Source of the DNA: Variovorax sp. V213
Lineage (GTDB): Bacteria > Pseudomonadota > Gammaproteobacteria > Burkholderiales > Burkholderiaceae_C
Assembly: GCF_041154455.1 (NCBI RefSeq)
Contig: NZ_AP028665.1
Coordinates: forward strand, 558,001-622,000
DNA length: 64,000 nucleotides
Direction of reading: 5' to 3'
A model generated the notes under the pieces. That model was not told where the DNA came from and did not search any database. It was given only the letters and a program-made list of their open reading frames with translations. This document shows positions 1-6,211 of the stretch, piece after piece. A program made the translations under genes and the position numbers. How positions within the stretch are numbered: position 1 is the stretch's first letter; each line of letters opens with the position of its first letter.

Positions 1-308
1 AAGTCAGGGAGGAGACGGGCATCGAGCTGACCGCGGATTCGATGGAGGAGCTCGGCCGCATGGCGTACTCGGCGCGCAAGGACCTGCACCTGTTCCGCGT
101 CGTCCTGCACACGCGCGACTGCGACATTGCGGCCTGCAAGTGCACGAGCTTCTTTCCTCACCACGCCTCGGGCGTGATGACGCCCGAAGTGGACCGGTTC
201 CGGTGGGTGGATATCGCAGACATACCGGCCTTCGCCGCGAAGTCGATGACGGCACTGCTTCGGAAGCTGCCGGGTTTCGAGGCGATGCCGCCTGAGAAAT
301 CCGGGTGA
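1..308 (+). CDS. NUDIX hydrolase, 5'-truncated
   Basis: The frame is open from base 3 to the stop at 306-308, so the true start lies left of the window. The first visible residues, VREETGIEL, are the end of a NUDIX box (REXXEE-type helix); the upstream GX5E part is missing. NUDIX enzymes hydrolyse nucleoside diphosphates linked to another moiety, and the substrate cannot be read from this fragment. About 101 residues remain, which fits the C-terminal two thirds of a normal 140-160-residue protein. The conserved PEVDRFRWVDIADI stretch near the end is typical of the family's C-terminal strand. Confidence 0.8.
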   Translation, partial: VREETGIELTADSMEELGRMAYSARKDLHLFRVVLHTRDCDIAACKCTSFFPHHASGVMTPEVDRFRWVDIADIPAFAAKSMTALLRKLPGFEAMPPEKSG

Positions 309-571
309 AGACGGCCGTCGCTGGCACCGCGGGAGCGGCGCGGCACGCTCTGCTACGATCCGGTCCACGGGAAAACAGCCTCCCGTTCTGCAAAGTCAGA
401 CGGTGTTCCGTCCAAGTGCTGGTGACTCATGATGGAGCTATTCATGGACACCGCCTTGCCTGACGCACCTCCTGCGCTTTCTGCGCGTCTGCAGCCTGTT
501 TCCTTCACCCAAGTTCTTCGCCTCTGGCGCCATCTCGGCGTCGGCAGGCCGGATTCCTCGAAGGAAGCGCC

Positions 572-1834
572 ATGAGTGCCACTCCCTTGTTCCGACCGGG
601 CATCGTTCTGGCGCGCCTGCTGCCCCCGGGGGTCGACCCTGGCGCCTTGCCCTTGCTTGCCGCACGGGGGCTGCGCGCCTTCGGGGACGGGTACATGGCG
701 GTGCTGCTGCCGGCCTACCTGCTGTCGATCGGCCTGGGCACGCTGGAGGTGGGCCTCGTCAGCACGGCGACGATGCTGGGTTCGGCACTTGCCACCCTCG
801 CGGTGGGCGCGTGGGGGTATCGCTTCGCGGGCGGACGGTTGCTGCGCGGCGCCGCCTTGCTGATGGCGGCGACGGGCCTGGGCTTTGCGGGCCTGTCGTC
901 ATTCTGGCCGTTGCTGGTCGTCGCGCTGGTCGGCACGCTCAATCCCAGTTCTGGCGACGTCAGTGTGTTTCTTCCCCTCGAGCATGCCCGCCTGGCCGCG
1001 GCGGCACAGGGTCATGCCCGCACGGCACTGTTTGCGCGCTACAGCCTGTTGGGTGCGTTGTGCGCGGCGTTGGGCGCGCTGGCCGCCGCCGTGCCGGACT
1101 GGCTGGTTCGGCACAGCGAGTTCGCGAGGATCGACGCGCTGCGCGGGATGTTCGCGATCTACGCGGCCATTGGGCTCGCTGTCTTCTGGCTCTACCGGCA
1201 TCTGCCCGCAGATGCCGGCGCCAACAGCGCGCAGAGCGCGCCTGTCGCACCGGCACCTCTTGGGCCATCGCGCCGCGTCGTGGTGCGATTGGCGGCACTC
1301 TTCAGCGTCGACGCGTTTGCCGGCGGACTGGCGGTCAACGCGCTGATGTCGCTGTGGCTGCTGGAGCGATTCGGACTCTCGCTGACGCAGGCTGGCGTGT
1401 TCTTCTTCTGGACCGGCTTGCTCGGTGCCGCGTCGCAGCTTGCCGCGCCTGTGGTCGCCCGACGCATCGGCTTGCTCAACACCATGGTCTTCACCCACTT
1501 GCCGGCCAACGTCTGTCTGGTGCTGGCGGCGCTGGTACCCAGCTTGCCCGTCGCGCTCGGCCTGTTGATGGTTCGCAGTGCGCTGTCGTCGATGGATGTG
1601 CCCACGCGAACGGCCTATGTGATGGCGGTCGTGACGCCGGCGGAACGCAGCGCCGCGGCGAGCTTCACCGCCGTGCCACGCAGCCTGGCCGCGGCCATCA
1701 GCCCCACGATCAGCGGCGCGCTGTTCGCGGCCGGGTGGATCTCGTTGCCGCTCATCGCCTGCGGGCTGCTCAAGATTTCCTACGACCTTGCACTCTGGCG
1801 GGCCATGCGGCGCGATCGGGTCGACGGCGAGTGA
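572..1834 (+). CDS. MFS transporter
   Basis: This is a 420-residue hydrophobic protein with about twelve predicted membrane segments, the usual size and build of a major facilitator superfamily carrier in the inner membrane. The N-terminal half has a Gly/Ala-rich helix pattern and an RFAGGRLLR stretch at the cytoplasmic loop 2-3 position. A hydrophilic Ala/Pro-rich linker near residues 215-230 separates the two six-helix bundles. The chosen start has a good ribosome site (AAGGAAG) eight bases upstream. The substrate is unknown; no partner genes are adjacent. The 263 bases before it (309-571) contain no convincing gene. Confidence 0.82.
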   Translation: MSATPLFRPGIVLARLLPPGVDPGALPLLAARGLRAFGDGYMAVLLPAYLLSIGLGTLEVGLVSTATMLGSALATLAVGAWGYRFAGGRLLRGAALLMAATGLGFAGLSSFWPLLVVALVGTLNPSSGDVSVFLPLEHARLAAAAQGHARTALFARYSLLGALCAALGALAAAVPDWLVRHSEFARIDALRGMFAIYAAIGLAVFWLYRHLPADAGANSAQSAPVAPAPLGPSRRVVVRLAALFSVDAFAGGLAVNALMSLWLLERFGLSLTQAGVFFFWTGLLGAASQLAAPVVARRIGLLNTMVFTHLPANVCLVLAALVPSLPVALGLLMVRSALSSMDVPTRTAYVMAVVTPAERSAAASFTAVPRSLAAAISPTISGALFAAGWISLPLIACGLLKISYDLALWRAMRRDRVDGE

Positions 1835-1944
1835 AGAGAGGAGGGCTTGCAGTGCCGCGCGCAACGATGTAGAACGATGGCATTAAGGACCAGATTCGCA
1901 AGCATTTCGAATAGATAGGTCGCTGGTCCAGAAGGAGATGAAGC

Positions 1945-2502
1945 ATGTTGGCAGCCGAATGCGCGTGGGCCATCCTGCGCGCCGAGCACGCTCGCACCCG
2001 GGAGTTGTTGGCTCGGCTCACTACTGCGATGAAGGCGGAGCAGGATGAAGCGTGCGTCCGGCGACGGGCGACAACTGCGATCAGAGTCATCGAACGGCTC
2101 GAGGCCTTTGAAGAAGCAACGCATCGCCCCAAGGGCGTCGTCATGCTGGACATGCTGCGCGGACGGTCGAGCGAAGCTGACGAGCTTCTCGAGCAACTCG
2201 GTTCGGAAAGCGCATGCTGCAGCGATCTCCTCTCGCAAGCCAAGGCCGCCTTGAAGCTTGCCGAGGCCGGCGACATGAACGCAGCTGTAAAGGCCGAGGC
2301 TTTGCTGCAGCAGCACCGGCAGCTCATGTACGTGCATCTGGACAAGGAGGACACGCTTTTGCATTCGCAAACGGCGCTGCTGCTCACGGCAGAAGAATGG
2401 GTCGCCGTGGTCTCGTCCATTTCGAAGGAGGTAGGCGCTGCGAGAGAACGCGAACGTCGGCGACCACAACTTCACAGGCAAGCCTCGAAGCTTGCGTCGT
2501 GA
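1945..2502 (+). CDS. hemerythrin-like HHE domain protein
   Basis: The 185-residue, nearly all-helical protein carries the spaced histidines and acidic residues of a hemerythrin fold: AILRAEHARTRELL near residues 9-22, HRPKGVVMLDML near 55-66, and HRQLMYVHLDKEDTLLH near 125-141. Such domains bind a non-haem di-iron centre and sense or carry oxygen or nitric oxide. A strong ribosome site (AAGGAG) precedes the ATG. The C-terminal 25 residues are basic and probably disordered. The gene stands alone with a short gap to its neighbours, and its in vivo role is not evident. Confidence 0.72.
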   Translation: MLAAECAWAILRAEHARTRELLARLTTAMKAEQDEACVRRRATTAIRVIERLEAFEEATHRPKGVVMLDMLRGRSSEADELLEQLGSESACCSDLLSQAKAALKLAEAGDMNAAVKAEALLQQHRQLMYVHLDKEDTLLHSQTALLLTAEEWVAVVSSISKEVGAARERERRRPQLHRQASKLAS

Positions 2503-2584
2503 GGAAGACCACCCGGTTGAGCAGGGTTCACGTCGTCCCCTTCGAAGACTGTCTCGCGCCGATCCTGCCGCCTTGCCGAAGACT

Positions 2585-2959
2585 TCAGGTTGCCGGGGGG
2601 CGCATGTTCTCCAGCAGGATGGTGCGCAGCGCGCGTTTGCCGCGCGCGTTCTGGGTTCGGTAGGCTTGGCGCGCCAGCTCGACGAAGCGCTCCTCCCCCG
2701 GATCGGGCAGGGATTCGGCACTTTGAACCGCATCGAGCCAGAGTGAAGGCTTGCCGCAACGAGTCTCGATCTGCCGCGCCAGTTTGTCCGAGATCACGCG
2801 ACCCTTCTTGATCTGGCTCCACATGCTGGCCGAGATCTGCAGCTTCTCCGCAAACTTGGCGGCCAGGCCGATCGGCTCCGCCCCATTGGATGCATGCTCC
2901 GCCACAAAGTCGCCGAAGAGGAGGAGGACGTTGCTTCGGCGGACGGTTGGGAGTGACAT
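2585..2959 (-). CDS. XRE-type helix-turn-helix regulator
   Basis: This 124-residue protein contains a Cro/C1-type DNA-binding fold at roughly residues 28-75, seen in the pattern LAAKFAEKLQISASMWSQIKKGRVISDKLARQIE, where SASMWSQIKKGR is the recognition turn. The C-terminal part is charged and may mediate oligomerisation. It is transcribed away from the tRNA array, and a perfect 6+3+6 palindrome lies about 100 bases upstream of its start. This suggests autoregulation and control of the rightward transcript. Phage-type XRE repressors of similar build often sit at the edge of mobile islands, but no integrase is present here. Confidence 0.75.
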   Translation of the reverse strand: MSLPTVRRSNVLLLFGDFVAEHASNGAEPIGLAAKFAEKLQISASMWSQIKKGRVISDKLARQIETRCGKPSLWLDAVQSAESLPDPGEERFVELARQAYRTQNARGKRALRTILLENMRPPAT

Positions 2960-3049
2960 GCTTCGGAATGCGTGCCGCAGGCACTGTGATCAACGGCCGC
3001 GATACAACGCGGCCGTGGTGAGAAAAAAACACGACGCCTCAAAAAGATG

Positions 3050-3079
3050 TTGCGCGGTGGAGTAAACCCAGTTTACATT
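3050..3079 (+). promoter_or_regulatory. candidate promoter overlapped by palindromic operator
   Basis: A perfect inverted repeat, GTAAAC-CCA-GTTTAC, occupies 3062-3076. It overlaps a possible rightward promoter: TTGCGC at 3050-3055, then an 18-base spacer, then TACATT at 3074-3079. It lies between the divergent XRE gene and the start of the island's rightward transcription. The arrangement fits a repressor operator that blocks RNA polymerase. The palindrome is seen directly; the binding protein and promoter activity are inferred. Confidence 0.45.
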
Positions 3080-3095
3080 ACATCCATCGACGAAA

Positions 3096-3362
3096 TTGCT
3101 TCGTCCCCGTTTCATCCGCAACCGACTTCGATTCATCGAGAACTCGCCACCCACTGGAACCATCGTGAAAGCAAACCTGACCTCACTGAACATTCGACCC
3201 GCATCGGGCCGGGCGTTCGTGCGCGTCTCGTTCTGTGGTGGTCACAGCCTGACGACAGCCGAGATGCATTCGCAGCTGAACTCCCTTTCCGCGATCCCGG
3301 CCAGCTTGTGGCTTGGACAGCAGTACGAGGATCAGCCGCACCCGGGTGGAGGTAGCGCGTAA
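3096..3362 (+). CDS. small hypothetical protein before tRNA array
   Basis: An open frame of 88 codons begins with TTG at 3096. A likelier start is GTG at 3165, giving about 65 residues that begin VKANLTSLNIRPASG. The later part (VRVSFCGGHSLTTAEMHSQLNSLSAIPASLWLGQQYE) has protein-like amphipathic spacing and no known family that I recognise. Support for a gene is that the frame lies downstream of a candidate regulated promoter and ends 29 bases before a strong intrinsic terminator. Neither start has a clear ribosome site, so this remains tentative. Confidence 0.4.
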   Translation: MLRPRFIRNRLRFIENSPPTGTIVKANLTSLNIRPASGRAFVRVSFCGGHSLTTAEMHSQLNSLSAIPASLWLGQQYEDQPHPGGGSA

Positions 3363-3390
3363 GCGCAACCCTCCCAAGCTCTCTCACCAG

Positions 3391-3430
3391 AGGCCCGGAT
3401 TCCGAAATGGATCCGGGCCTTTTTGTTTTT
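3391..3430 (+). terminator. Rho-independent terminator before tRNA array
   Basis: A perfect 10-bp stem, AGGCCCGGAT (3391-3400) pairing with ATCCGGGCCT (3411-3420), with a 10-base loop is followed by TTTTGTTTTT. It ends the short transcript that begins near 3080, so the tRNA array that follows probably needs its own promoter or readthrough. Confidence 0.85.
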
Positions 3431-3443
3431 CTCACCTCACGTT

Positions 3444-3605
3444 GCGGATCTCGATCCGCACCCAACCGCGATTGGCGCTCACTGGTGCCGGCCGCCACAG
3501 CAGTGATCGTGCTGCCGTGAACTCACCCGCGCCAGCGGCGCCGGTGGGTGATCCTTAAAAATTTGCCGCGAGTCGCGCCCCTCACTGGTGGGGCCAGCGA
3601 CTCGC
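3444..3605 (+). promoter_or_regulatory. leader region of tRNA array with two inverted repeats
   Basis: The 183 bases between the terminator and the first tRNA contain a 7+2+7 palindrome, GCGGATC-TC-GATCCGC (3444-3459), and a long hairpin. In the hairpin GCGAGTCGC (3568-3576) pairs with GCGACTCGC (3597-3605), and inside it GCCCC (3577-3581) pairs with GGGGC (3590-3594). The hairpin ends eight bases before the first tRNA. It could be a processing signal, an attenuator or a protein site. I see no good -35/-10 pair, although TTAAAA at 3555-3560 lies in an AT-rich patch. Confidence 0.4.
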
Positions 3606-3613
3606 AAAAACTT

Positions 3614-3690
3614 GCAGCCGTAGCTCAGTCAGGTAGAGCGCAACGTCGCCAACGTTGAGGCCGAGGGATCGAAGCCCTCCTGCTGCTCCA
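3614..3690 (+). tRNA. tRNA-Gly(GCC), noncanonical T loop
   Basis: This is a cloverleaf of 77 bases with encoded CCA. The acceptor is GCAGCCG/CTGCTGC (one mismatch) with U73, and the anticodon loop TCGCCAA gives GCC. G1-C72, C2-G71, U73 and C35-C36 fit glycine identity. The T loop reads ATCGAAG instead of TTCGANN, so the usual T54 is lost. Confidence 0.85.
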
Positions 3691-3839
3691 TTTCGGGTGT
3701 GCCTTTGCAGCACCTCCAGAGGCCAACCGCGTCGGCGGCCTGGAGGGATGTGCACGGTCTGGACCCAACCATGTGCAGCGATGTCGACGTGAGCGCGCAA
3801 GCGCTCGAATCGCGTGAAGACACAACCGAAATGGAAACA
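3691..3839. other. spacer in tRNA array with hairpins
   Basis: No further tRNA or gene is visible in these 149 bases. The spacer has a hairpin formed by CCTCCAG/CTGGAGG plus GGCC/GGCC (about 3713-3747). It also has a perfect GAGCGC-GCAA-GCGCTC stem with a GNRA tetraloop at 3791-3806. Both could act in transcript processing. Confidence 0.4.
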
Positions 3840-3924
3840 CCCCCGATGGCGGAATTGGTAGACGCACCGGATTCAGAATCCGGCGACGAAAGTCATGCAA
3901 GTTCGAGGCTTGCTTGGGGGACCA
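3840..3924 (+). tRNA. tRNA-Leu(CAG)
   Basis: This 85-base type II tRNA has encoded CCA. The acceptor CCCCCGA pairs with TTGGGGG, the anticodon stem CCGGA/TCCGG is perfect, and the loop TTCAGAA gives CAG. The long variable arm and A73 fit leucine. The T arm GCAAG-TTCGAGG-CTTGC is normal. The acceptor starts with C1, unusual for a bacterial leucine tRNA (normally G1). Confidence 0.9.
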
Positions 3925-3934
3925 CCAGCTTCTT

Positions 3935-4010
3935 GAGTGCCTAGTTCAACTGGCAGAACACCGGTCTCCAAAACCGACGGTTGAAGGTTCGACTCCTTCG
4001 GTGCTCGCCA
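3935..4010 (+). tRNA. tRNA-Trp(CCA)
   Basis: This is a 76-base cloverleaf with encoded CCA. The acceptor GAGTGCC/GGTGCTC includes two G-T pairs, and the anticodon loop CTCCAAA gives CCA. The discriminator is G73 as in tryptophan tRNAs. The outer anticodon-stem pair is a C-A mismatch. The T arm GAAGG-TTCGACT-CCTTC is canonical. Confidence 0.88.
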
Positions 4011-4019
4011 TCATTTCAA

Positions 4020-4096
4020 GCCCTTGTAGCTCAGAGGCCAGAGCAGTTCCCCTGTAAGGAAATGGTCGTCCGTTCGAATCGAGACCTTGGGCGCCA
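4020..4096 (+). tRNA. tRNA-Thr(TGT), degenerate
   Basis: This is a 77-base tRNA with encoded CCA, normal D arm, and anticodon loop CCTGTAA giving TGT. The acceptor GCCCTTG/CTTGGGC contains two T-T mismatches. The T stem GTCCG/CGAGAC pairs only with a bulged A. These defects suggest a weak or decaying tRNA, or one with relaxed folding needs. Confidence 0.72.
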
Positions 4097-4117
4097 CACT
4101 GTACTTTTCACTTTCTT

Positions 4118-4192
4118 GTCCCGTTCGACTTCGGGTGAGGTCAGCAGGTTTTCACCCTGCGCAGATGGGTTCGACCCCCATACGGGATACCA
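4118..4192 (+). tRNA. tRNA-Glu(TTC)
   Basis: This 75-base tRNA has encoded CCA. The acceptor GTCCCGT/ACGGGAT has G1-U72, the anticodon stem GCAGG/CCTGC is perfect, and the loop TTTTCAC gives TTC. The T arm ATGGG-TTCGACC-CCCAT is canonical. Confidence 0.88.
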
Positions 4193-4198
4193 CTTCTT

Positions 4199-4277
4199 CG
4201 CGCGGTAGGGGAGCCTGGTCGTCTTCGCGAGCTTCATGCGCTCGAGATCGCAAGTTCAAATCTTGCCCGCGCAACCA
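4199..4277 (+). tRNA. initiator-like tRNA(CAT)
   Basis: The tRNA is 79 bases with encoded CCA. The acceptor CGCGCGG pairs with CCGCGCA in six positions and leaves a C1-A72 mismatch, the hallmark of bacterial initiator tRNAs. The T loop TTCAAAT and the GAGCCTGGTCG D-loop region also match initiators. The anticodon loop TTCATGC gives CAT. The three stacked G-C pairs expected at 29-31/39-41 are absent (stem CGAGC/GCTCG). It is therefore a hybrid rather than a standard fMet tRNA. Confidence 0.85.
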
Positions 4278-4320
4278 TCGTTTTCTTCCAACTCTAGGTT
4301 GGTACGAATGCAATGCACAT

Positions 4321-4398
4321 AGGCCGTTCGCCAAGCTGGACTAAGGCACCTGACTTTGACTCAGGCAATCGGTCGTTCGAATCGACCACGGTCTACCA
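4321..4398 (+). tRNA. tRNA-Gln(TTG)
   Basis: This 78-base tRNA has encoded CCA. The acceptor AGGCCGT/ACGGTCT starts with A1-U72, the anticodon stem CCTGA/TCAGG is perfect, and the loop CTTTGAC gives TTG. The T arm GGTCG-TTCGAAT-CGACC is canonical. The 43 bases before it hold only a small CCAAC/GTTGG hairpin. Confidence 0.9.
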
Positions 4399-4415
4399 GT
4401 AAATTGAGAGTACTT

Positions 4416-4492
<77 letters not shown>

Positions 4493-4587
4493 ACATAAGA
4501 GCGAGACAGGGCGATGCAGATCGTTCTCTCGTGGAAACCGGCCTCAAAGATTGGGAGGCGCCGGAACTCGTAACCGGAGATTTTGAA

Positions 4588-4677
4588 GGATCGTTGGCCG
4601 AGTGGTCCAAGGCGGCGGCTTGCTAAGCCGTGGTTACGTAAGGTGGCCCGCTGGTTCGAATCCAGCACGATCCGCCA
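4588..4677 (+). tRNA. tRNA-Ser(GCT)
   Basis: This 90-base type II tRNA has encoded CCA. The acceptor GGATCGT/ACGATCC is perfect with G73, the anticodon loop TTGCTAA gives GCT, and the long variable arm and 3-bp D stem fit serine. The 95 bases before it (4493-4587) hold no second tRNA that I can fold. Confidence 0.92.
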
Positions 4678-4685
4678 GTTTCCCT

Positions 4686-4761
4686 GGAGATGTAGCTCAA
4701 CTGGGAGAGCACCTGCCTTGCAAGCAGGCGGTTGACGACTCGATGCCGTTCATCACCACCA
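4686..4761 (+). tRNA. tRNA-Ala(TGC), noncanonical T arm
   Basis: This 76-base tRNA has encoded CCA. The acceptor GGAGATG/CATCACC has an A-A mismatch at pair 3-70, where alanine tRNAs normally carry the identity pair G3-U70. The anticodon stem CCTGC/GCAGG is perfect and the loop CTTGCAA gives TGC. The T stem has an A-C mismatch at the loop-closing pair and the loop reads CTCGATG. Loss of G3-U70 makes alanine charging doubtful. Confidence 0.8.
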
Positions 4762-4769
4762 TCTTTTTT

Positions 4770-4844
4770 GATCCGTTAACTCAGTGGCCAGAGTGCCTCC
4801 CTGTCTAGGAGGAAGCAAGGGTTCAACTCCCTTACGGATCGCCA
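4770..4844 (+). tRNA. tRNA-Asp(GTC)
   Basis: This is a 75-base tRNA with encoded CCA: acceptor GATCCGT/ACGGATC perfect with G73, anticodon stem CCTCC/GGAGG perfect, loop CTGTCTA giving GTC. The T loop is TTCAACT. The D stem ACTC/GAGT is intact. Confidence 0.9.
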
Positions 4845-4850
4845 TACTTT

Positions 4851-4923
4851 GCAGTCCAAGCTAACCCGGTGGAAGCGCCTGTTTGAAGCACAGGAGGGCG
4901 AGGCTCGACACCTCGGGACTGCA
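4851..4923 (+). tRNA. tRNA-Phe(GAA), no encoded CCA
   Basis: The acceptor GCAGTCC/GGACTGC is perfect with A73, the anticodon stem CCTGT/ACAGG is perfect, and the loop TTGAAGC gives GAA. The genome continues CCT rather than CCA, so the end would have to be added or repaired by CCA-adding enzyme; it is the only member of the array like this. The T loop CTCGACA lacks T54. Confidence 0.85.
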
Positions 4924-4986
4924 CCTGTACCTATGTGAACCTGGAAGGTCGCACCGCATCCTCCAATCTCATCAACCATTTTCCCT

Positions 4987-5064
4987 CCCGCGTTAGCTCA
5001 ACTGGATCAGAGCACTGGCCTACGAAGCCGGGGGTTGCACGTTCGAATCGTGTGCGCGGGGCCA
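4987..5064 (+). tRNA. tRNA-Arg(ACG)
   Basis: This 78-base tRNA has encoded CCA. The acceptor CCCGCGT/GCGCGGG ends in a T-G pair, and the anticodon loop CTACGAA gives ACG, a substrate for A34-to-inosine editing. The T arm GCACG-TTCGAAT-CGTGT is near canonical. Confidence 0.9.
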
Positions 5065-5071
5065 TACACCT

Positions 5072-5156
5072 GGAGTGCGAGCAGCATGGGTGACTGCACT
5101 GGACTGTAAATCCGGCGTCTTTGGCATACGGGGTTCGAAGCCCTGGCACTCCACCA
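5072..5156 (+). tRNA. tRNA-Tyr(GTA)
   Basis: This 85-base type II tRNA, normal for bacterial tyrosine, has encoded CCA. The acceptor GGAGTGC/GCACTCC is perfect with A73 and the anticodon loop CTGTAAA gives GTA. The T loop is TTCGAAG. Confidence 0.91.
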
Positions 5157-5162
5157 TGACAT

Positions 5163-5238
5163 GCATGCCTAAGGCCGAGCGGTTAGGCGGCGCCCTTCCA
5201 AGGCGTTCAGGCGGGCTCAACTCCCGCGGCCTGCTCCA
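5163..5238 (+). tRNA. tRNA-Gly(TCC), serine-like D arm
   Basis: This 76-base tRNA has encoded CCA. The acceptor GCATGCC/GGCCTGC has one mismatch and U73, and the anticodon loop CTTCCAA gives TCC. G1-C72, C2-G71, U73, C35 and C36 fit glycine. The D arm GCC-GAGCGGTTA-GGC looks like that of Leu/Ser tRNAs although the variable arm is short. The T loop is CTCAACT. Confidence 0.82.
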
Positions 5239-5283
5239 CTCCCTGCGTCGTGCCGAATGGCTGGTACGCATCGTTCCAGTTTC

Positions 5284-5370
5284 AACGAGGTAGCCAAGCG
5301 GTCGAAGGCGCCGGTTTGCAAGTCCGGTGAGCATTGCTCCACATGGGTCCGAATCCCATCCTCGTTTCCA
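5284..5370 (+). tRNA. tRNA-Cys(GCA) with long variable arm
   Basis: This 87-base tRNA has encoded CCA. The acceptor AACGAGG/CCTCGTT is perfect with U73, a cysteine determinant. The anticodon loop TTGCAAG gives GCA. The variable region is 15 bases and folds into GAGC-ATT-GCTC, a type II arm that normal cysteine tRNAs do not have. The D stem is 3 bp (GCC/GGC) as in serine tRNAs. The T loop TCCGAAT has lost T55. Confidence 0.85.
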
Positions 5371-5381
5371 TCACGCAACCT

Positions 5382-5457
5382 GCCCTGCTAGCTCAAATGG
5401 ACAGAGCCGCCGCCTTCTAAGCGGCAGGTGGGCCTTCGACTGGTCCGCGGGGCGCCA
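5382..5457 (+). tRNA. tRNA-Arg(TCT)
   Basis: This is a 76-base tRNA with encoded CCA: acceptor GCCCTGC/GCGGGGC with one T-G pair and G73, anticodon stem GCCGC/GCGGC perfect, loop CTTCTAA giving TCT. The T arm GGGCC-TTCGACT-GGTCC is normal. Confidence 0.9.
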
Positions 5458-5553
5458 TCCTTGTGCCGGCGGCGCGGCGTGCGTCACTGAAACATTTCGC
5501 CGGGATCCAGAGATCACCTGGCATCGCCCTGCTCGTTCGATTGGAGGACACCC

Positions 5554-5754
5554 ATGCGACTCACCACCAGCCACCGCCGGCCGGCGAACCGCAATGCGGT
5601 GCCTGCCTCCAAGCCCCGCAACCCTGTTGTGCAGGCTGTCATGCATGGCCTCGGCACGATGACCGGGCAGCGCTACCGAGACGCCGAGCGCGCACGTGAA
5701 CGCTTCGAGCAGCTCGACTTCGATCAGCGCGTGCGCGAGATCGGCGAGTGGTAG
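5554..5754 (+). CDS. small basic protein inside tRNA array
   Basis: This 66-residue frame begins with ATG preceded by a good ribosome site (GGAGG, seven bases upstream). The N-terminal half is basic and low in structure (RLTTSHRRPANRN), and the C-terminal half is a charged amphipathic helix (RDAERARERFEQLDFDQRVREIGEW). I recognise no family. It is the only likely protein gene between tRNAs, lies on the same strand, and shares the transcript unless a promoter is hidden in 5458-5553. A nucleic-acid-binding role is possible from its charge but unproven. Confidence 0.6.
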   Translation: MRLTTSHRRPANRNAVPASKPRNPVVQAVMHGLGTMTGQRYRDAERARERFEQLDFDQRVREIGEW

Positions 5755-5790
5755 GCGGCGGCAGCGCGCCGTCTCCAACATCGACTTTTT

Positions 5791-5867
5791 TCCTCGATAG
5801 CTCAGATGGTAGAAGCGCCGCACTGTTAATGCGGATGTCCCTGGTTCGAGCCCAGGTCGAGGAGCCA
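5791..5867 (+). tRNA. tRNA-Asn(GTT)
   Basis: This is a 77-base tRNA with encoded CCA: acceptor TCCTCGA/TCGAGGA perfect with G73, anticodon stem CCGCA/TGCGG perfect, loop CTGTTAA giving GTT. The T arm CCTGG-TTCGAGC-CCAGG is normal. Confidence 0.93.
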
Positions 5868-5878
5868 CACACCCTTTC

Positions 5879-5953
5879 AGCCGCATAGCTCAGTGGTAGA
5901 GCACCGTCTTGATAAGGCGGGGGCCGATGGATCGTTCCCATCTGTGGCTACCA
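5879..5953 (+). tRNA. tRNA-Ile(GAT), noncanonical T loop
   Basis: This 75-base tRNA has encoded CCA: acceptor AGCCGCA/TGTGGCT with A73, anticodon stem CCGTC/GGCGG, loop TTGATAA giving GAT. The T stem GATGG/CCATC is perfect but the loop ATCGTTC lacks T54 and the usual A58. Confidence 0.86.
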
Positions 5954-5960
5954 GTTTCAT

Positions 5961-6035
5961 GGCGGCCGTAGTTCAAGGATAGAACCGTGGGTTGTGATCC
6001 CGCTGATTCGGGTTTGAGTCCCGGCAGTCGCCCCA
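5961..6035 (+). tRNA. tRNA-His(GTG) with G-1
   Basis: This 75-base tRNA has encoded CCA. The extra 5' G (5961) faces C73, the histidine identity pair. The acceptor GCGGCCG/CAGTCGC has one mismatch. The anticodon stem GTGGG/CCCGC is perfect and the loop TTGTGAT gives GTG. The T loop is TTTGAGT, with C56 changed to T. Confidence 0.88.
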
Positions 6036-6050
6036 TTCTTCTCATCCTGT

Positions 6051-6137
6051 CGCCGCGTGGCGGAATCGGCAGACGCGGTTGCTTCAAAAGCATCTGCCCG
6101 AAAGGGCGTGTCCGTTCGAGCCGGACCGCGGCGACCA
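6051..6137 (+). tRNA. tRNA-Leu(CAA)
   Basis: This 87-base type II tRNA has encoded CCA: acceptor CGCCGCG/CGCGGCG perfect with A73, anticodon loop TTCAAAA giving CAA, long variable arm GCCCGAAAGGGC. The T arm GTCCG-TTCGAGC-CGGAC is normal. Like the first leucine tRNA it starts with C1. It is the last tRNA before the HNH gene. Confidence 0.9.
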
Positions 6138-6211
6138 TCAGGTTCATTCGGTGCAGTAGCCAAGACACAGGAAATCCCGAAACGCTCGGCCATGAAAGGA
6201 GGCCGTCCATC

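Noticed and set aside
4493..4587. Possible extra tRNA between tRNA-Pro and tRNA-Ser
   Set aside because: No acceptor/T-arm pairing or TTCGA-like loop could be found; only a partial CCGGCCTC/GAGGCGCCGG hairpin is present.
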